A DNA stretch of 64,000 nucleotides from Massilia sp. Mn16-1_5 (GTDB lineage Bacteria; Pseudomonadota; Gammaproteobacteria; Burkholderiales; Burkholderiaceae_D): assembly GCF_004798585.1 (NCBI RefSeq), contig NZ_PPXQ01000001.1:124001-188000 (forward strand), read 5' to 3'. Shown in pieces: positions 36,415-44,438 of the stretch (position 1 is its first letter; every line of letters starts with the position of its first letter). The translations under genes and the position numbers were made by a program. The notes beneath the pieces were generated by a model. That model made no database searches and was not told the DNA's origin. It saw nothing but the letters and a program-made list of their open reading frames with translations.

Positions 36415-36725
36415 ACCAAGGGTCTAGCGTCGAGCCGTTTGATCCATCGCAAACTTGATCAGCATCGATGACCTATATTCTTCCTGTGCCGATGCAAATC
36501 GGAGTGCGTAGCAGAGGCAGATTCAGCCGGTAAATAGTTGGTACACGGCATTGTTACGCAGCCTCCGTTTTTATTTTGCGAAAACTGCTTGTAGGCTGTT
36601 TTATTCGGTATAATACGGGATCGTTGGGTTCGAGCTAGTAGTGCAGTCTGTCTGTCATTTCTTTCTTGCTTCTTCAAACGATCATAAACGGGCGCAAGCC
36701 CACTTAACTGAAATAGGAAATTGTA
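36415..36725. other. 311-nt intergenic region: cold-shock gene promoter and long 5' leader
   Basis: The first half shows no gene. The promoter lies at 36589-36616 and transcription should start near 36623, leaving a leader of about 100 nt before the ATG, with the ribosome-binding site AGGAAAT just before it. Long structured leaders are the norm for cspA-type mRNAs, where cold stabilises and opens the message. A weak FNR-like match (TTGATCAGCATCGA) at 36455 is probably chance. Confidence 0.6.
36589..36616 (+). promoter_or_regulatory. sigma70 promoter of the cold-shock gene
   Basis: A perfect -10 TATAAT at 36611-36616 and a -35 TTGTAG at 36589-36594, separated by 16 nt. It is oriented toward the cold-shock gene at 36726. 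Confidence 0.75.
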
Positions 36726-36929
36726 ATGGCAACTGGCATTGTTAAATGGTTTAACGACTCGAAGGGCTTCGGCTTCATCACCCCTGATGAAGGCGGCGAA
36801 GATCTGTTCGCGCACTTCTCGGCTATCCAGACCCAAGGCTTCAAGTCCCTGCAAGAGAACCAGCGCGTCTCGTTCGACGTGACCTCGGGTCCTAAGGGCA
36901 AACAAGCATCGAACATCCAGCCGCTGTAA
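36726..36929 (+). CDS. cold-shock protein (CspA family)
   Basis: A 67-residue single cold-shock domain. Both RNA-binding motifs are intact, RNP1 as SKGFGFITP (about residues 12-20) and RNP2 as DLFAHFSAI (about 26-34). It binds single-stranded RNA and DNA and acts as an RNA chaperone. The [13 protein letters not shown] opening and final NIQPL are typical of betaproteobacterial CspA/CspC. It has its own promoter, a leader of about 100 nt and a strong terminator, so it is monocistronic. Confidence 0.96.
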   Translation: MATGIVKWFNDSKGFGFITPDEGGEDLFAHFSAIQTQGFKSLQENQRVSFDVTSGPKGKQASNIQPL

Positions 36930-36951
36930 TTCCAGCCGCTGTATCACGATG

Positions 36952-36982
36952 AAAAAATCCTCGGCATGCCGGGGATTTTTTT
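36952..36982. terminator. rho-independent terminator, bidirectional
   Basis: The hairpin AAAAAATCC-TCGG-CATG-CCGG-GGATTTTTTT has A-tract and T-tract flanks. It lies between the cold-shock gene and the convergent LysR gene, so it can serve both. Confidence 0.9.
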
Positions 36983-37012
36983 CGTCTGTCGTTTCCGAAC
37001 AGCCGTGTCCGC

Positions 37013-37942
37013 TTAGGAGAGCTCGACACCCAGTTCACTTTCCGCGCGCCAATAATCAGGCTGCGCATAAGCCCGCCGCAGGAAGTCGACAAAGGCCCTG
37101 ATCCGCAGCGGCAAATGGCGCCGCTGGGCAAATACCGCATAAATATCGTTGCCGGGCGCCGCATAAGCGTCCAGCACGGTCACCAGCTTCCCCGCCTCGA
37201 TCTGCGCGCCCACTTCCCACATCGAGCGCCAGGCCAGTCCCTTGCCGTCCAAAGCCCAGTCGAGCAGCACTTCGCCGTCGTTGCAGACCATGTTCCCGGC
37301 GACCTTCAGAGTCACGGTTTTCTGGTGATCGCGGAAGGTCCAGCCGCGCTGGCTGCCTTCGCTGCTGATCGCCAGGCAGTTGTGGCGGGGCAGGTCGGCC
37401 AGGGTGCGCGGCGTGCCGTGGCGCTTCAGGTAAGCGGGGCTGGCGACCACCACGCGCGCGTTATCGGCCAGTTTGACGCCCACCAGGTTCGAGTCGCCCA
37501 GGCTGGCGATGCGGATCGCCACATCGACGCCTTCGCCGACCACGTCCACCACGCGGTCGTTCAGGTTCAGGTTGACCGTCACGTCGCGATGCTCGGCCAG
37601 GAAAGAGGGGAGGAGAGGGGCAACGTGGCGCCTTCCGAAGCCGGCCGGGGCCGATATCAGCAGGTGGCCCTTGGCATGCGCGCTGCGCTCCGATACCGCC
37701 GCCTCGGCTTCATCCATCTCGGCCAGGATGCGCTGGCAATCCTCGAGAAAAGCAGCGCCTTCGTCGGTGAGGGCGAGGCGCCGGGTGGTGCGCTGCAGCA
37801 GCTTGACGCCGAGCCGCGCCTCCAGCGCGTCCAGGCGGCGTCCGATCATGGCCGGCGCGATGCCTTCCGCCCGCGCCGCCGCCGACAAACTTCCCCGCGC
37901 TACCACCTCGACGAAGGTCGAGATCTCCCTGAATTTGCCCAC
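37013..37942 (-). CDS. LysR-family transcriptional regulator
   Basis: A 309-residue regulator. The N-terminal winged helix-turn-helix is FVEVVARGSLSAAARAEGIAPAMIGRRLDALEARLGVKLLQRTTRRLALTDEG-like (about residues 8-60); a periplasmic-binding-protein-like effector domain follows (about 90-290). It resembles the CrgA/DmlR-type branch that has the REISTFVEVVARGS opening. It is divergent from malate synthase across 176 nt, so regulation of that gene is the natural hypothesis, but the effector is unknown. Confidence 0.92.
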   Translation of the reverse strand: MGKFREISTFVEVVARGSLSAAARAEGIAPAMIGRRLDALEARLGVKLLQRTTRRLALTDEGAAFLEDCQRILAEMDEAEAAVSERSAHAKGHLLISAPAGFGRRHVAPLLPSFLAEHRDVTVNLNLNDRVVDVVGEGVDVAIRIASLGDSNLVGVKLADNARVVVASPAYLKRHGTPRTLADLPRHNCLAISSEGSQRGWTFRDHQKTVTLKVAGNMVCNDGEVLLDWALDGKGLAWRSMWEVGAQIEAGKLVTVLDAYAAPGNDIYAVFAQRRHLPLRIRAFVDFLRRAYAQPDYWRAESELGVELS

Positions 37943-38031
37943 GCCGCTCCTGATTCATCTATGACATTTACGCACAAATGAAATGCATAAATGTATCGTT
38001 CCGCTACTTTCTGTTGAATATACTTGATGAT

Positions 38032-38058
38032 ATGACAAACGCCAAGCTGCCCTATACT
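38032..38058 (+). promoter_or_regulatory. putative aceB promoter
   Basis: A -10-like TATACT at 38053-38058 has an ATGACA at 38032-38037 (15-nt spacing, slightly short) upstream. It is oriented to the malate synthase gene. The spacing is non-ideal, as expected if an activator such as the divergent LysR protein is needed. Confidence 0.35.
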
Positions 38059-38075
38059 GGGCGCTGACGCTGCAT

Positions 38076-38101
38076 CGCACGATCATCCCGCACGATCATC
38101 C
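38076..38101. repeat. perfect tandem 13-bp repeat in the aceB leader
   Basis: CGCACGATCATCC occurs twice without a gap (38076-38088 and 38089-38101), directly before the AAGGAG ribosome-binding site of malate synthase. Confidence 0.9.
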
Positions 38102-38118
38102 ATTACAAGGAGTTCCAC

Positions 38119-39708
38119 ATGACCATCGCCACCCCGCAAGGCCTGGAAATCACGGCCGAGATCAAGCCCGGTTTCGAACAGATCCTCACTCTTGATGCGC
38201 TCGAACTGGTCGCGATGCTGACCCGCAAATTCGAGCCGCGCCGCCAGGAACTGCTGGCCGCCCGCGTCGAACGCGCCAAGCGCCTGGACGCCGGCGAGCG
38301 CCCGGATTTCCTGGCCGAGACCAAGCACATCCGCGATGGCGACTGGAAGATCTCGCCGATCCCGCAGGCACTGGAATGCCGCCGCGTCGAGATCACCGGC
38401 CCGGTCGAGCGCAAGATGGTCATCAACGCACTGAATTCGGGCGCCGACAGCTACATGACCGACTTCGAGGATTCGAATACGCCGAACTGGGACAACCAGA
38501 TTACCGGGCAGATCAACATGCGTGATGCCGTGCGCGGCACGATTGCGCTTGAACAGAACGGCAAGACCTACAAGCTCAACGACAAGGTCGCGACCCTGGT
38601 CGTGCGTCCGCGCGGATGGCACCTGGACGAAAAGCACGTGCTGGTCGACGGCAAGCGTGTATCGGGCGGCATCTTCGATTTCGCCCTGTTCATGTTCCAC
38701 AACGCCAAGGAGCAACTGGCACGCGGCGCCGGTCCTTACTTCTACCTGCCGAAGATGGAATCGCACCTGGAGGCGCGCCTCTGGAACGAGATCTTCATCG
38801 CCACCCAGGAAGCGCTCGGCCTGCCGCGCGGCACGATCAAGGCGACCGTGCTGATCGAAACCATCGTGGCCGCCTTCGAGATGGACGAGATCCTGTACGA
38901 GCTGCGTGAACACAGCGCCGGCCTGAACGCGGGCCGCTGGGATTACATCTTCTCCTGCATTAAGAAATTCAAGAACGACAAAGACTTCTGCCTGGCCGAC
39001 CGCCCGAAGGTGACGATGACCGCGCCCTTCATGCGCGCCTACGCCTTGCTGCTGCTGAAGACCTGCCACAAGCGCGGCGCGCCGGCGATCGGCGGCATGG
39101 CGGCCCTCATTCCCATCAAGAACGATCCGGAAAAGAACGAAGTCGCCATGGGCGGGGTGCGTGCCGACAAGGCGCGCGATGCGACCGACGGCTACGACGG
39201 CGGCTGGGTTGCCCACCCCGGCCTGGTCGAGCTGGCCATGACCGAATTCAAGAAGGTGCTCGGCGACAAACCGAACCAGATCGAGAAGCAACGCGACGAC
39301 GTCGAGGTGACGGCTGCGCAACTGCTCGACTTCAAGCCGGAAGCGCCGATCACCGAAGCCGGCCTGCGCTACAACATCAATGTCGGCATCCACTACCTGG
39401 GCGCCTGGCTGGCCGGCAATGGCTGCGTGCCGATCCACAACCTGATGGAAGACGCCGCCACCGCCGAGATCAGCCGCTCGCAAGTGTGGCAGTGGATCCG
39501 CTCGCCGAAGGGCGTGCTGGAAGACGGCCGCAAGGTGACCGCCGAGATGGTGCGCGCGATGATTCCGGAAGAGCTGGCCAAGGCCAAGGAGGCGGCGCCC
39601 AACGGCGACAACCCGAGCTATGCCCGCGCCGCGCAGATCTTCGAAGAGATGTCCACCTCGGAGCAGTTCGCGGAATTCCTGACGCTGCCGCTGTACGAAG
39701 AAATCTGA
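38119..39708 (+). CDS. aceB: malate synthase A
   Basis: A 529-residue enzyme condensing glyoxylate and acetyl-CoA to malate in the glyoxylate shunt. Signatures are [18 protein letters not shown] near residue 115, [12 protein letters not shown], the acidic [33 protein letters not shown] (about residues 250-285; Mg-binding Glu and Asp), and [24 protein letters not shown]. Length is that of the AceB (isoform A) family, not GlcB. A strong AAGGAG site precedes the ATG. Isocitrate lyase is not in the window. Transcription ends at the terminator 15 nt downstream. Confidence 0.96.
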   Translation: MTIATPQGLEITAEIKPGFEQILTLDALELVAMLTRKFEPRRQELLAARVERAKRLDAGERPDFLAETKHIRDGDWKISPIPQALECRRVEITGPVERKMVINALNSGADSYMTDFEDSNTPNWDNQITGQINMRDAVRGTIALEQNGKTYKLNDKVATLVVRPRGWHLDEKHVLVDGKRVSGGIFDFALFMFHNAKEQLARGAGPYFYLPKMESHLEARLWNEIFIATQEALGLPRGTIKATVLIETIVAAFEMDEILYELREHSAGLNAGRWDYIFSCIKKFKNDKDFCLADRPKVTMTAPFMRAYALLLLKTCHKRGAPAIGGMAALIPIKNDPEKNEVAMGGVRADKARDATDGYDGGWVAHPGLVELAMTEFKKVLGDKPNQIEKQRDDVEVTAAQLLDFKPEAPITEAGLRYNINVGIHYLGAWLAGNGCVPIHNLMEDAATAEISRSQVWQWIRSPKGVLEDGRKVTAEMVRAMIPEELAKAKEAAPNGDNPSYARAAQIFEEMSTSEQFAEFLTLPLYEEI

Positions 39709-39723
39709 TCGGGCTCAGGCAGC

Positions 39724-39759
39724 AAAAAGAGGCGCCGTCATCGCGACGGCGCTCTTTTT
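39724..39759. terminator. rho-independent terminator downstream of aceB
   Basis: The GC-rich stem GGCGCCGTC / GACGGCGC is bounded by AAAAAGA and CTCTTTTTA. It lies between aceB and the convergent gloB. Confidence 0.88.
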
Positions 39760-39905
39760 ATGGCGAGTGTATCGTCCGCTTCTCAAAAACGTAACTAACC
39801 AACGGAAGCGACACCGCAAAATCGCGCGCGCGACTATGCACACGCCGGCGATGGGCCACCAGGTCCGAGGGGACGGGGTAGCCACGCGAGGCCGGCAGTG
39901 CCACC

Positions 39906-40730
39906 TTAGAACACGTTTTTCCACTCACGCAGGGCGGCAAACGCCTGCACCGGGCTAGCGCCAGGTTCCAGCTTGCCCGCTGCAAGCAGGGACTCGGCGA
40001 TCGCCGGCTCGCGGTAACGGATGAAAGGATTGGTACTGCGCTCCAGGCCGATGCTCGACGGCACCGTCGGCACATCCTGGGCACGTTTCGCGCTCTCGTC
40101 GCGCACCCGCAGGGCCAGTGCTTCGTTGCCGGGCTCGACGGCTTGCGCGAAGCGCAGGTTCGACAGCGTATATTCGTGCGCACAATACACTTCGGTATCC
40201 TCGGGCAGGGCGGCCAGCTTGTCGAGCGAGGCGGACATCTGCTCCGGCGTGCCCTCGAACAGGCGGCCGCAGCCGCCCGCGAACAGGGTGTCGCCGCAGA
40301 ACAGCCAGTGCAGGCCCGGCGTCTTGCGCACGTAGGCGATATGGCCGAGGGTGTGGCCGGGCACGTCCAGTACCGCGAATTCCAGGCCTAGGCCCGGCAC
40401 GGTCACCCGGTCGCCTTCACTCAAGGGATGGGTGACCTCGGCAATCCCGTCGCTGCGCGGGCCGAATACGGGCACGTCGAAACGGCCCTGCAGGGCCGGC
40501 ACGCCACCAATGTGGTCGTTATGGTGATGGGTGAGTAAAATGGCGGTAAGAGTCAGGCCGTGTTCTTCGAGGGCCTGGAAGATCGGGGCGGCGTCGCCGG
40601 GGTCGACCACGGCGGCGTTCGACCCGTCATGGATCAGCCAAAGATAATTATCCTTGAACGCCGGCACGGTCAGGACACTCAAATCATTACGCGCGGCGTG
40701 CTCGCCGCTGGTATTTTGCTCAGTTTGCAT
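39906..40730 (-). CDS. gloB: hydroxyacylglutathione hydrolase (glyoxalase II)
   Basis: A metallo-beta-lactamase-fold enzyme that hydrolyses S-D-lactoylglutathione in methylglyoxal detoxification. The metal motif [10 protein letters not shown] is at about residue 68. [22 protein letters not shown] and [15 protein letters not shown] supply the remaining ligands, and NPFIRYREP is in the C-terminal glutathione-binding part. The ORF gives 274 residues; a start about 16 codons downstream would give the usual length of about 255, so the N-terminus is uncertain. Its start lies only 11 nt from the divergent methyltransferase start. Confidence 0.93.
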   Translation of the reverse strand: MQTEQNTSGEHAARNDLSVLTVPAFKDNYLWLIHDGSNAAVVDPGDAAPIFQALEEHGLTLTAILLTHHHNDHIGGVPALQGRFDVPVFGPRSDGIAEVTHPLSEGDRVTVPGLGLEFAVLDVPGHTLGHIAYVRKTPGLHWLFCGDTLFAGGCGRLFEGTPEQMSASLDKLAALPEDTEVYCAHEYTLSNLRFAQAVEPGNEALALRVRDESAKRAQDVPTVPSSIGLERSTNPFIRYREPAIAESLLAAGKLEPGASPVQAFAALREWKNVF

Positions 40731-40741
40731 AAGAGGGTGGC

Positions 40742-41515
40742 ATGGATAGCGCTGCGTCCGAAAAATCCATTATAGCGCTCGACGAATGGCTGCTTTCACC
40801 GGCGGGCGCCTACGTGCGCGCCTTCGAGCAAGCCTGCCTGGATGAGCTGACGGCCGACATCTTCGGCTACAACGCGGTTCAGATCGGCGTGCCGCAGATC
40901 GATGCACTGGCTGCCAACCGTATGCCAAACAAGTGGCAGGCGGCAACGCGTACCTCGACCTCCGATGAACTCGAGATCGCCGCCAGCGGCAAGCAGATCG
41001 CCGTCGCCCTCGATTTCGCCGAGCTGCCCTTCGCCTCGCAAAGCCTGGACCTGGTGGTGCTGCCGCACGTGCTCGAGTTCGCCGCCGAGCCGCACCAGGT
41101 GCTGCGCGAAGTCGAGCGCGTGCTGATCCCGGAAGGGCAGGTGATCATCTGCGGCTTCAATCCGGCCAGTCTGTGGGGCGTGCGCCAGGGCCTGGGCAAG
41201 GTCACGCGCAGCGGCTACCTGCCGGCGGCAGGCGAATTCATCTCTATGCCCCGCATGAAAGACTGGTTAAAATTGTTGAATCTTGGCGTCACACGCAGCC
41301 ATTTCGGCTGTTACGCGCCACCGTTTCGCACGACCCAGTGGATCAACCGCTTTGCGATGATGGAAGGGGCAGGACAGAAATGGTGGCCCTACCTCGGCGC
41401 CGTCTACATCGTACACGCGGTCAAGCGCGTGAAAGGCATGCACCTGATCGGGCCGGCGTGGAACAAGAAGACGAGCCGGGCGCCGCAGGCGGTTCCCGCA
41501 ACCAACCGAGAATAG
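40742..41515 (+). CDS. class I SAM-dependent methyltransferase
   Basis: A 257-residue methyltransferase with a Methyltransf_11-like core (about residues 65-140): [41 protein letters not shown] then [10 protein letters not shown]. The first SAM-binding motif is weak. In betaproteobacteria this gene conservedly sits between gloB and rnhA/dnaQ, as here. An AGAGGGTGG site precedes the ATG. The substrate is unknown. Confidence 0.85.
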   Translation: MDSAASEKSIIALDEWLLSPAGAYVRAFEQACLDELTADIFGYNAVQIGVPQIDALAANRMPNKWQAATRTSTSDELEIAASGKQIAVALDFAELPFASQSLDLVVLPHVLEFAAEPHQVLREVERVLIPEGQVIICGFNPASLWGVRQGLGKVTRSGYLPAAGEFISMPRMKDWLKLLNLGVTRSHFGCYAPPFRTTQWINRFAMMEGAGQKWWPYLGAVYIVHAVKRVKGMHLIGPAWNKKTSRAPQAVPATNRE

Positions 41516-41537
41516 AGAAACAAGGAACGCCGGCAGC

Positions 41538-41975
41538 ATGACGAAAGTAGAAATTTTTACCGATGGCGCCTGCAAGGGCAATCCCGGCGCCGGCGGTTGG
41601 GGCGCGCTGCTGGTGGCCGACGGTCACGAGAAGGAAATCTTCGGCGGCGAACTGAACACGACCAACAACCGCATGGAACTGAAGGCCGTGATCGAAGCCC
41701 TGGGCGTGCTGAACCGTCCCTGCGAAGTCGTGCTGCACACCGACAGCCAGTACGTGCAGAAAGGCATTTCGGAGTGGATCCACGGCTGGAAGGCGCGCGG
41801 CTGGAAGACGGCGGCGAAAGAGCCGGTCAAGAACGACGACCTGTGGAAGGCGCTCGACGCAGCCCAGCAGCAGCACGCGGTGGAATGGCGCTGGGTGCGC
41901 GGCCACAACGGCCATCCGGGCAACGAGCGCGCCGACGTGCTGGCGAACCGCGGTGTGACCACCGTACGACGCTGA
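41538..41975 (+). CDS. rnhA: ribonuclease HI
   Basis: A 145-residue endonuclease degrading RNA in RNA-DNA hybrids. The four acidic catalytic residues are visible: Asp in [12 protein letters not shown] (residue 9 or so), Glu in [10 protein letters not shown], Asp in [12 protein letters not shown], and Asp in [12 protein letters not shown]. The basic handle [19 protein letters not shown] is present. It is followed after 65 nt by dnaQ, the usual order in proteobacteria. Confidence 0.96.
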   Translation: MTKVEIFTDGACKGNPGAGGWGALLVADGHEKEIFGGELNTTNNRMELKAVIEALGVLNRPCEVVLHTDSQYVQKGISEWIHGWKARGWKTAAKEPVKNDDLWKALDAAQQQHAVEWRWVRGHNGHPGNERADVLANRGVTTVRR

Positions 41976-42040
41976 TTTCGGGGCGCATGCGCTATACTGC
42001 TGGCTTGCTTTTGATTAATTAGCCGAACAGTAAAAACGCC

Positions 42041-42748
42041 ATGCGCCAGATTGTCCTCGATACCGAAACCACCGGCCTGAACCCACGAACCGGCGACCGC
42101 GTCATCGAGATCGGCTGCGTCGAGCTGGTCAACCGCACGCTGACCGGCAACAACTACCACCGCTACATCAACCCCGAGCGCGAGTCCGACGAGGCCGCGC
42201 TCGCGGTGCACGGCCTGACCACGGAATTCCTGAGCGACAAGCCGAAATTCCACGAGATCATCGACGAGCTGATCGCCTACGTCGACGGCGCCGAAGTCAT
42301 CATCCACAACGCCCCGTTCGACCTTGGCTTCCTGAACGCCGAATTCCAGCGCCTCGGCAAGCCGAGCTTCGTCTCGCATTGCAGCGGCGTGATCGACACC
42401 CTGGTCAATGCCAAGGAAATGCACCCGGGTAAGCGCAACTCGCTGGACGCGCTGTGCGACCGCTACGGCGTCTCGAACGCCCACCGCAAGCTGCACGGCG
42501 CACTGCTCGACTCCGAACTGCTGGCCGACGTCTACCTCGCGATGACGCGCGGCCAGAACTCGCTGTCGATGGACGTTGAGGTCGAAAGCAGCGGCGGCGG
42601 CATCGAGCTCGAGGCCGTGCCGCTGGGCGAGATCATCGTCGTCTCGGCCAGCGCCGACGAACTGGCATTCCACGAAGAGGTGCTGGCCGGCCTCGACAAG
42701 GGCGTCAAGGGCGAATGTGTTTGGAGAAATTATTCGCCAAAGGTTTGA
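42041..42748 (+). CDS. dnaQ: DNA polymerase III epsilon subunit (3'-5' proofreading exonuclease)
   Basis: A 235-residue DEDDh exonuclease. The ExoI motif is LDTETTGLNP (residues 6-15), ExoII is HNAPFDLGFLNAEF (about 88-101), and ExoIII with the catalytic His is HGALLDSELLADVY (about 152-165). The C-terminal tail contacts the polymerase alpha subunit in the family. The distal end overlaps the promoter of the downstream tRNA-Val. Confidence 0.96.
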   Translation: MRQIVLDTETTGLNPRTGDRVIEIGCVELVNRTLTGNNYHRYINPERESDEAALAVHGLTTEFLSDKPKFHEIIDELIAYVDGAEVIIHNAPFDLGFLNAEFQRLGKPSFVSHCSGVIDTLVNAKEMHPGKRNSLDALCDRYGVSNAHRKLHGALLDSELLADVYLAMTRGQNSLSMDVEVESSGGGIELEAVPLGEIIVVSASADELAFHEEVLAGLDKGVKGECVWRNYSPKV

Positions 42749-42773
42749 CGGTAGAGAAAGTTTTTGGCATAAT
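42745..42773 (+). promoter_or_regulatory. promoter of tRNA-Val
   Basis: TTGACG at 42745-42750 and CATAAT at 42768-42773 with an ideal 17-nt spacer. The -35 overlaps the dnaQ stop codon. Transcription should start near 42780, a few bases before the tRNA. Confidence 0.75.
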
Positions 42774-42787
42774 ACTCCTCGTTGTCA

Positions 42788-42862
42788 GGGAGGTTAGCTC
42801 AGGGGTAGAGCACTGCATTCACACTGCAGGGGTCGCAAGTTCGAAACTTGCACTTCCCACCA
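42788..42862 (+). tRNA. tRNA-Val (CAC anticodon)
   Basis: A 75-nt cloverleaf with an encoded CCA end. The acceptor stem is GGGAGGT/ACTTCCC (one G-U pair). The anticodon stem is CTGCA/TGCAG with loop TTCACAC, giving anticodon CAC at 42820-42822 (reads GUG, valine). The T-arm is GCAAG-TTCGAAA-CTTGC. The D-arm contains TAGCTCAGGGGTAGAGCA. Confidence 0.95.
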
Positions 42863-42869
42863 GAATTCG

Positions 42870-42897
42870 AAAGGCCAGCTTACACGCTGGCCTTTTT
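42870..42897 (+). terminator. rho-independent terminator after tRNA-Val
   Basis: The stem AAAGGCCAGC / GCTGGCCTTT has a 6-nt loop and ends in a T-tract, just downstream of the tRNA. Confidence 0.92.
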
Positions 42898-42975
42898 CAT
42901 TTGCGCTTTTCCGCACTTCAGCTGCCACAAGGCGTAGCATGACGGTCGATACAGCATCCGCAGGAAGGACCGGCC

Positions 42976-43791
42976 ATGCCCGAGCTGTTCGGATTCGATG
43001 CATACTCGCCCAGGGAAATCGCCGAGCGGGTGGAGACGGTCGGCGTCGCCAAGGCGCGGCTGCCGCTGCTGTCGATGCTGATGCTGGGCGTGCTGGCGGG
43101 CGCCTTCATCGGTCTGGGAGCGCTGTACTTCGTCATCGTCAGGTCCGATCCGAGTCTGGGATACGCGCTCAGGCAGGTGCTCGGCGGCATGGCCTTCGCC
43201 TCCGGCCTGATCTTGGTGATCGTCGCGGGTGCCGAGCTGTTCACCGGTAACAACCTGCTGGTGATGGCCTGGGCCGACGGGAAGATCACGATGCGCGAAC
43301 TCCTGCGCAGCTGGGCGATCGTGTGCGCCGGCAACTTCGCCGGTGCGCTCGGGCTGGCGCTGCTGGTCGTCCTGGCGCGCCATCCGGAAGCGAACGGGAA
43401 CGCGATCGCCAAGGAATACCTGGCTATTGCCGCCGCCAAGACCGGCATGCCATTCTGGACTGCTTTCTTCAGGGGCATCCTGTGCAATGCCCTGGTCTGC
43501 CTGGCGGTGTGGATGGCGCTGGCGGGGCGCAGCGTCGTCGACAAGGTCGTGGCCATCGTGGTGCCAATCTCGGCGTTTGTCGCAGCCGGCTTCGAGCACA
43601 GCGTCGCCAACATGTACCTGATCCCGATGGCCATGCTGTTGCAGGCCGTCGGAACGGTCGACGCCGTACCTGCGATCACCTGGGCAGGTTTCCTGGGCAA
43701 CCTGTTTCCGGTCTTGCTGGGAAATCTTGTCGGTGGCGGCGTGCTAGTAGGTCTCGTCTACCATCTCATCTATCGCACCGGGCGCGAATGA
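42976..43791 (+). CDS. formate/nitrite transporter family channel (FocA/NirC-like)
   Basis: A 271-residue inner-membrane protein with six hydrophobic helices. Family motifs are GVLAGAFIGLGALYF (TM1), FASGLILVIVAGAELFTGNNLL (TM2), the NFAGALGL region, GILCNALVCLAVWMAL, and AGFEHSVANMYLIPMAML (TM5). These form the pentameric FNT channel for formate, nitrite or related small anions. The start at 42976 has a GGAAGGAC site upstream. It is a lone gene with no nir or pfl partner nearby, so its substrate is open. Confidence 0.92.
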   Translation: MPELFGFDAYSPREIAERVETVGVAKARLPLLSMLMLGVLAGAFIGLGALYFVIVRSDPSLGYALRQVLGGMAFASGLILVIVAGAELFTGNNLLVMAWADGKITMRELLRSWAIVCAGNFAGALGLALLVVLARHPEANGNAIAKEYLAIAAAKTGMPFWTAFFRGILCNALVCLAVWMALAGRSVVDKVVAIVVPISAFVAAGFEHSVANMYLIPMAMLLQAVGTVDAVPAITWAGFLGNLFPVLLGNLVGGGVLVGLVYHLIYRTGRE

Positions 43792-43906
43792 GGGCAGGCA
43801 GTTCGCCGGCCGGCCGGGCAGAACGAAAGCGGATCAGCGCAGGCGACCCGCAGCGCGGGTGCGCAGGCCCGCCGCCGGCCTGCCGAGTGCGGACGGCGTC
43901 CCCCCG

Positions 43907-44251
43907 TCACTGGCATTGCTTGCGCATCATTTCCATGTGCCGCTGGCGCATCTCGGGCGACATCGCGCCCATCTCCTTGTGCATCATGGCTTGCCGCGCC
44001 TGCTCGTCCGGGGCGTCGCGCATCCCGCGGTAGCGCGCGCACATTGCTTCCTTGTCCATCGGCCCCATGCTGCCGGTCATGCCCGCGGCGGCGCCACCGG
44101 TCATGCCGGCGCCCATTTCTCGCCCGGCGGACTGCTGGCCACGATGGTGGCGCTGGTGGTCCTGATCTTGCCGCATCGGCGCGCAGGCGGCCAGCCCGGC
44201 CGCCAGCAGCAGCGCAAGAATGCGCATCCGATCGATCGTTCCGGTTTTCAT
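43907..44251 (-). CDS. methionine- and histidine-rich small lipoprotein
   Basis: A 114-residue protein. The ATG at 44251 has GGGAG 8 nt upstream. A lipoprotein signal ends in LAAGLAAC, with the lipidated cysteine at residue 23. The mature part starts with a His/Gln-rich stretch (DQDHQRHHRGQQ) and is then very rich in methionine (about 19 Met in total), ending in SPEMRQRHMEMMRKQCQ. No family is recognised. The composition suggests periplasmic metal (copper or silver) binding, which is speculation. It is divergent from the ligase/hemolysin-family operon across 187 nt. Confidence 0.65.
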   Translation of the reverse strand: MKTGTIDRMRILALLLAAGLAACAPMRQDQDHQRHHRGQQSAGREMGAGMTGGAAAGMTGSMGPMDKEAMCARYRGMRDAPDEQARQAMMHKEMGAMSPEMRQRHMEMMRKQCQ

Positions 44252-44375
44252 GGTCGTGCTCCCGGTTGGCTACGAAAAGTGTCGTCCGCGTAGACAAACT
44301 ATTGGTCATCGCGCGCCGCCTGTCAAGCGGCGCCCGGCGGCCGTTCGCGCGCCGCCGGCCGAGGTCGGCCGTGCG

Positions 44376-44392
44376 CTTAATCTGCACTTAAT
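44376..44392 (+). promoter_or_regulatory. tandem CTTAAT box (PmrA/BqsR-like regulator site)
   Basis: CTTAAT at 44376-44381 and again at 44387-44392, an 11-nt repeat period. PmrA-type and BqsR-type OmpR-family regulators bind CTTAA- or TTAAG-type half sites with this spacing. It lies 47 nt upstream of the first gene of an operon that encodes its own OmpR-family regulator, so autoregulation is the obvious hypothesis. Confidence 0.6.
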
Positions 44393-44438
44393 GTTGGGTG
44401 CATAGGCTTGAAGCATTGAAACATTTACTGCAACCAGC

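Noticed and set aside
36455..36468. FNR-like site TTGATCAGCATCGA upstream of the cold-shock gene
   Set aside because: It has one mismatch, lies more than 130 nt before the clear sigma70 promoter and the gene has no oxygen-related role, so chance is likely.
43792..43906. GC-rich hairpins between the FNT channel and lipoprotein genes as a REP or terminator
   Set aside because: Only short imperfect stems are visible, with no T-tract and no match to the REP family elsewhere in the window.
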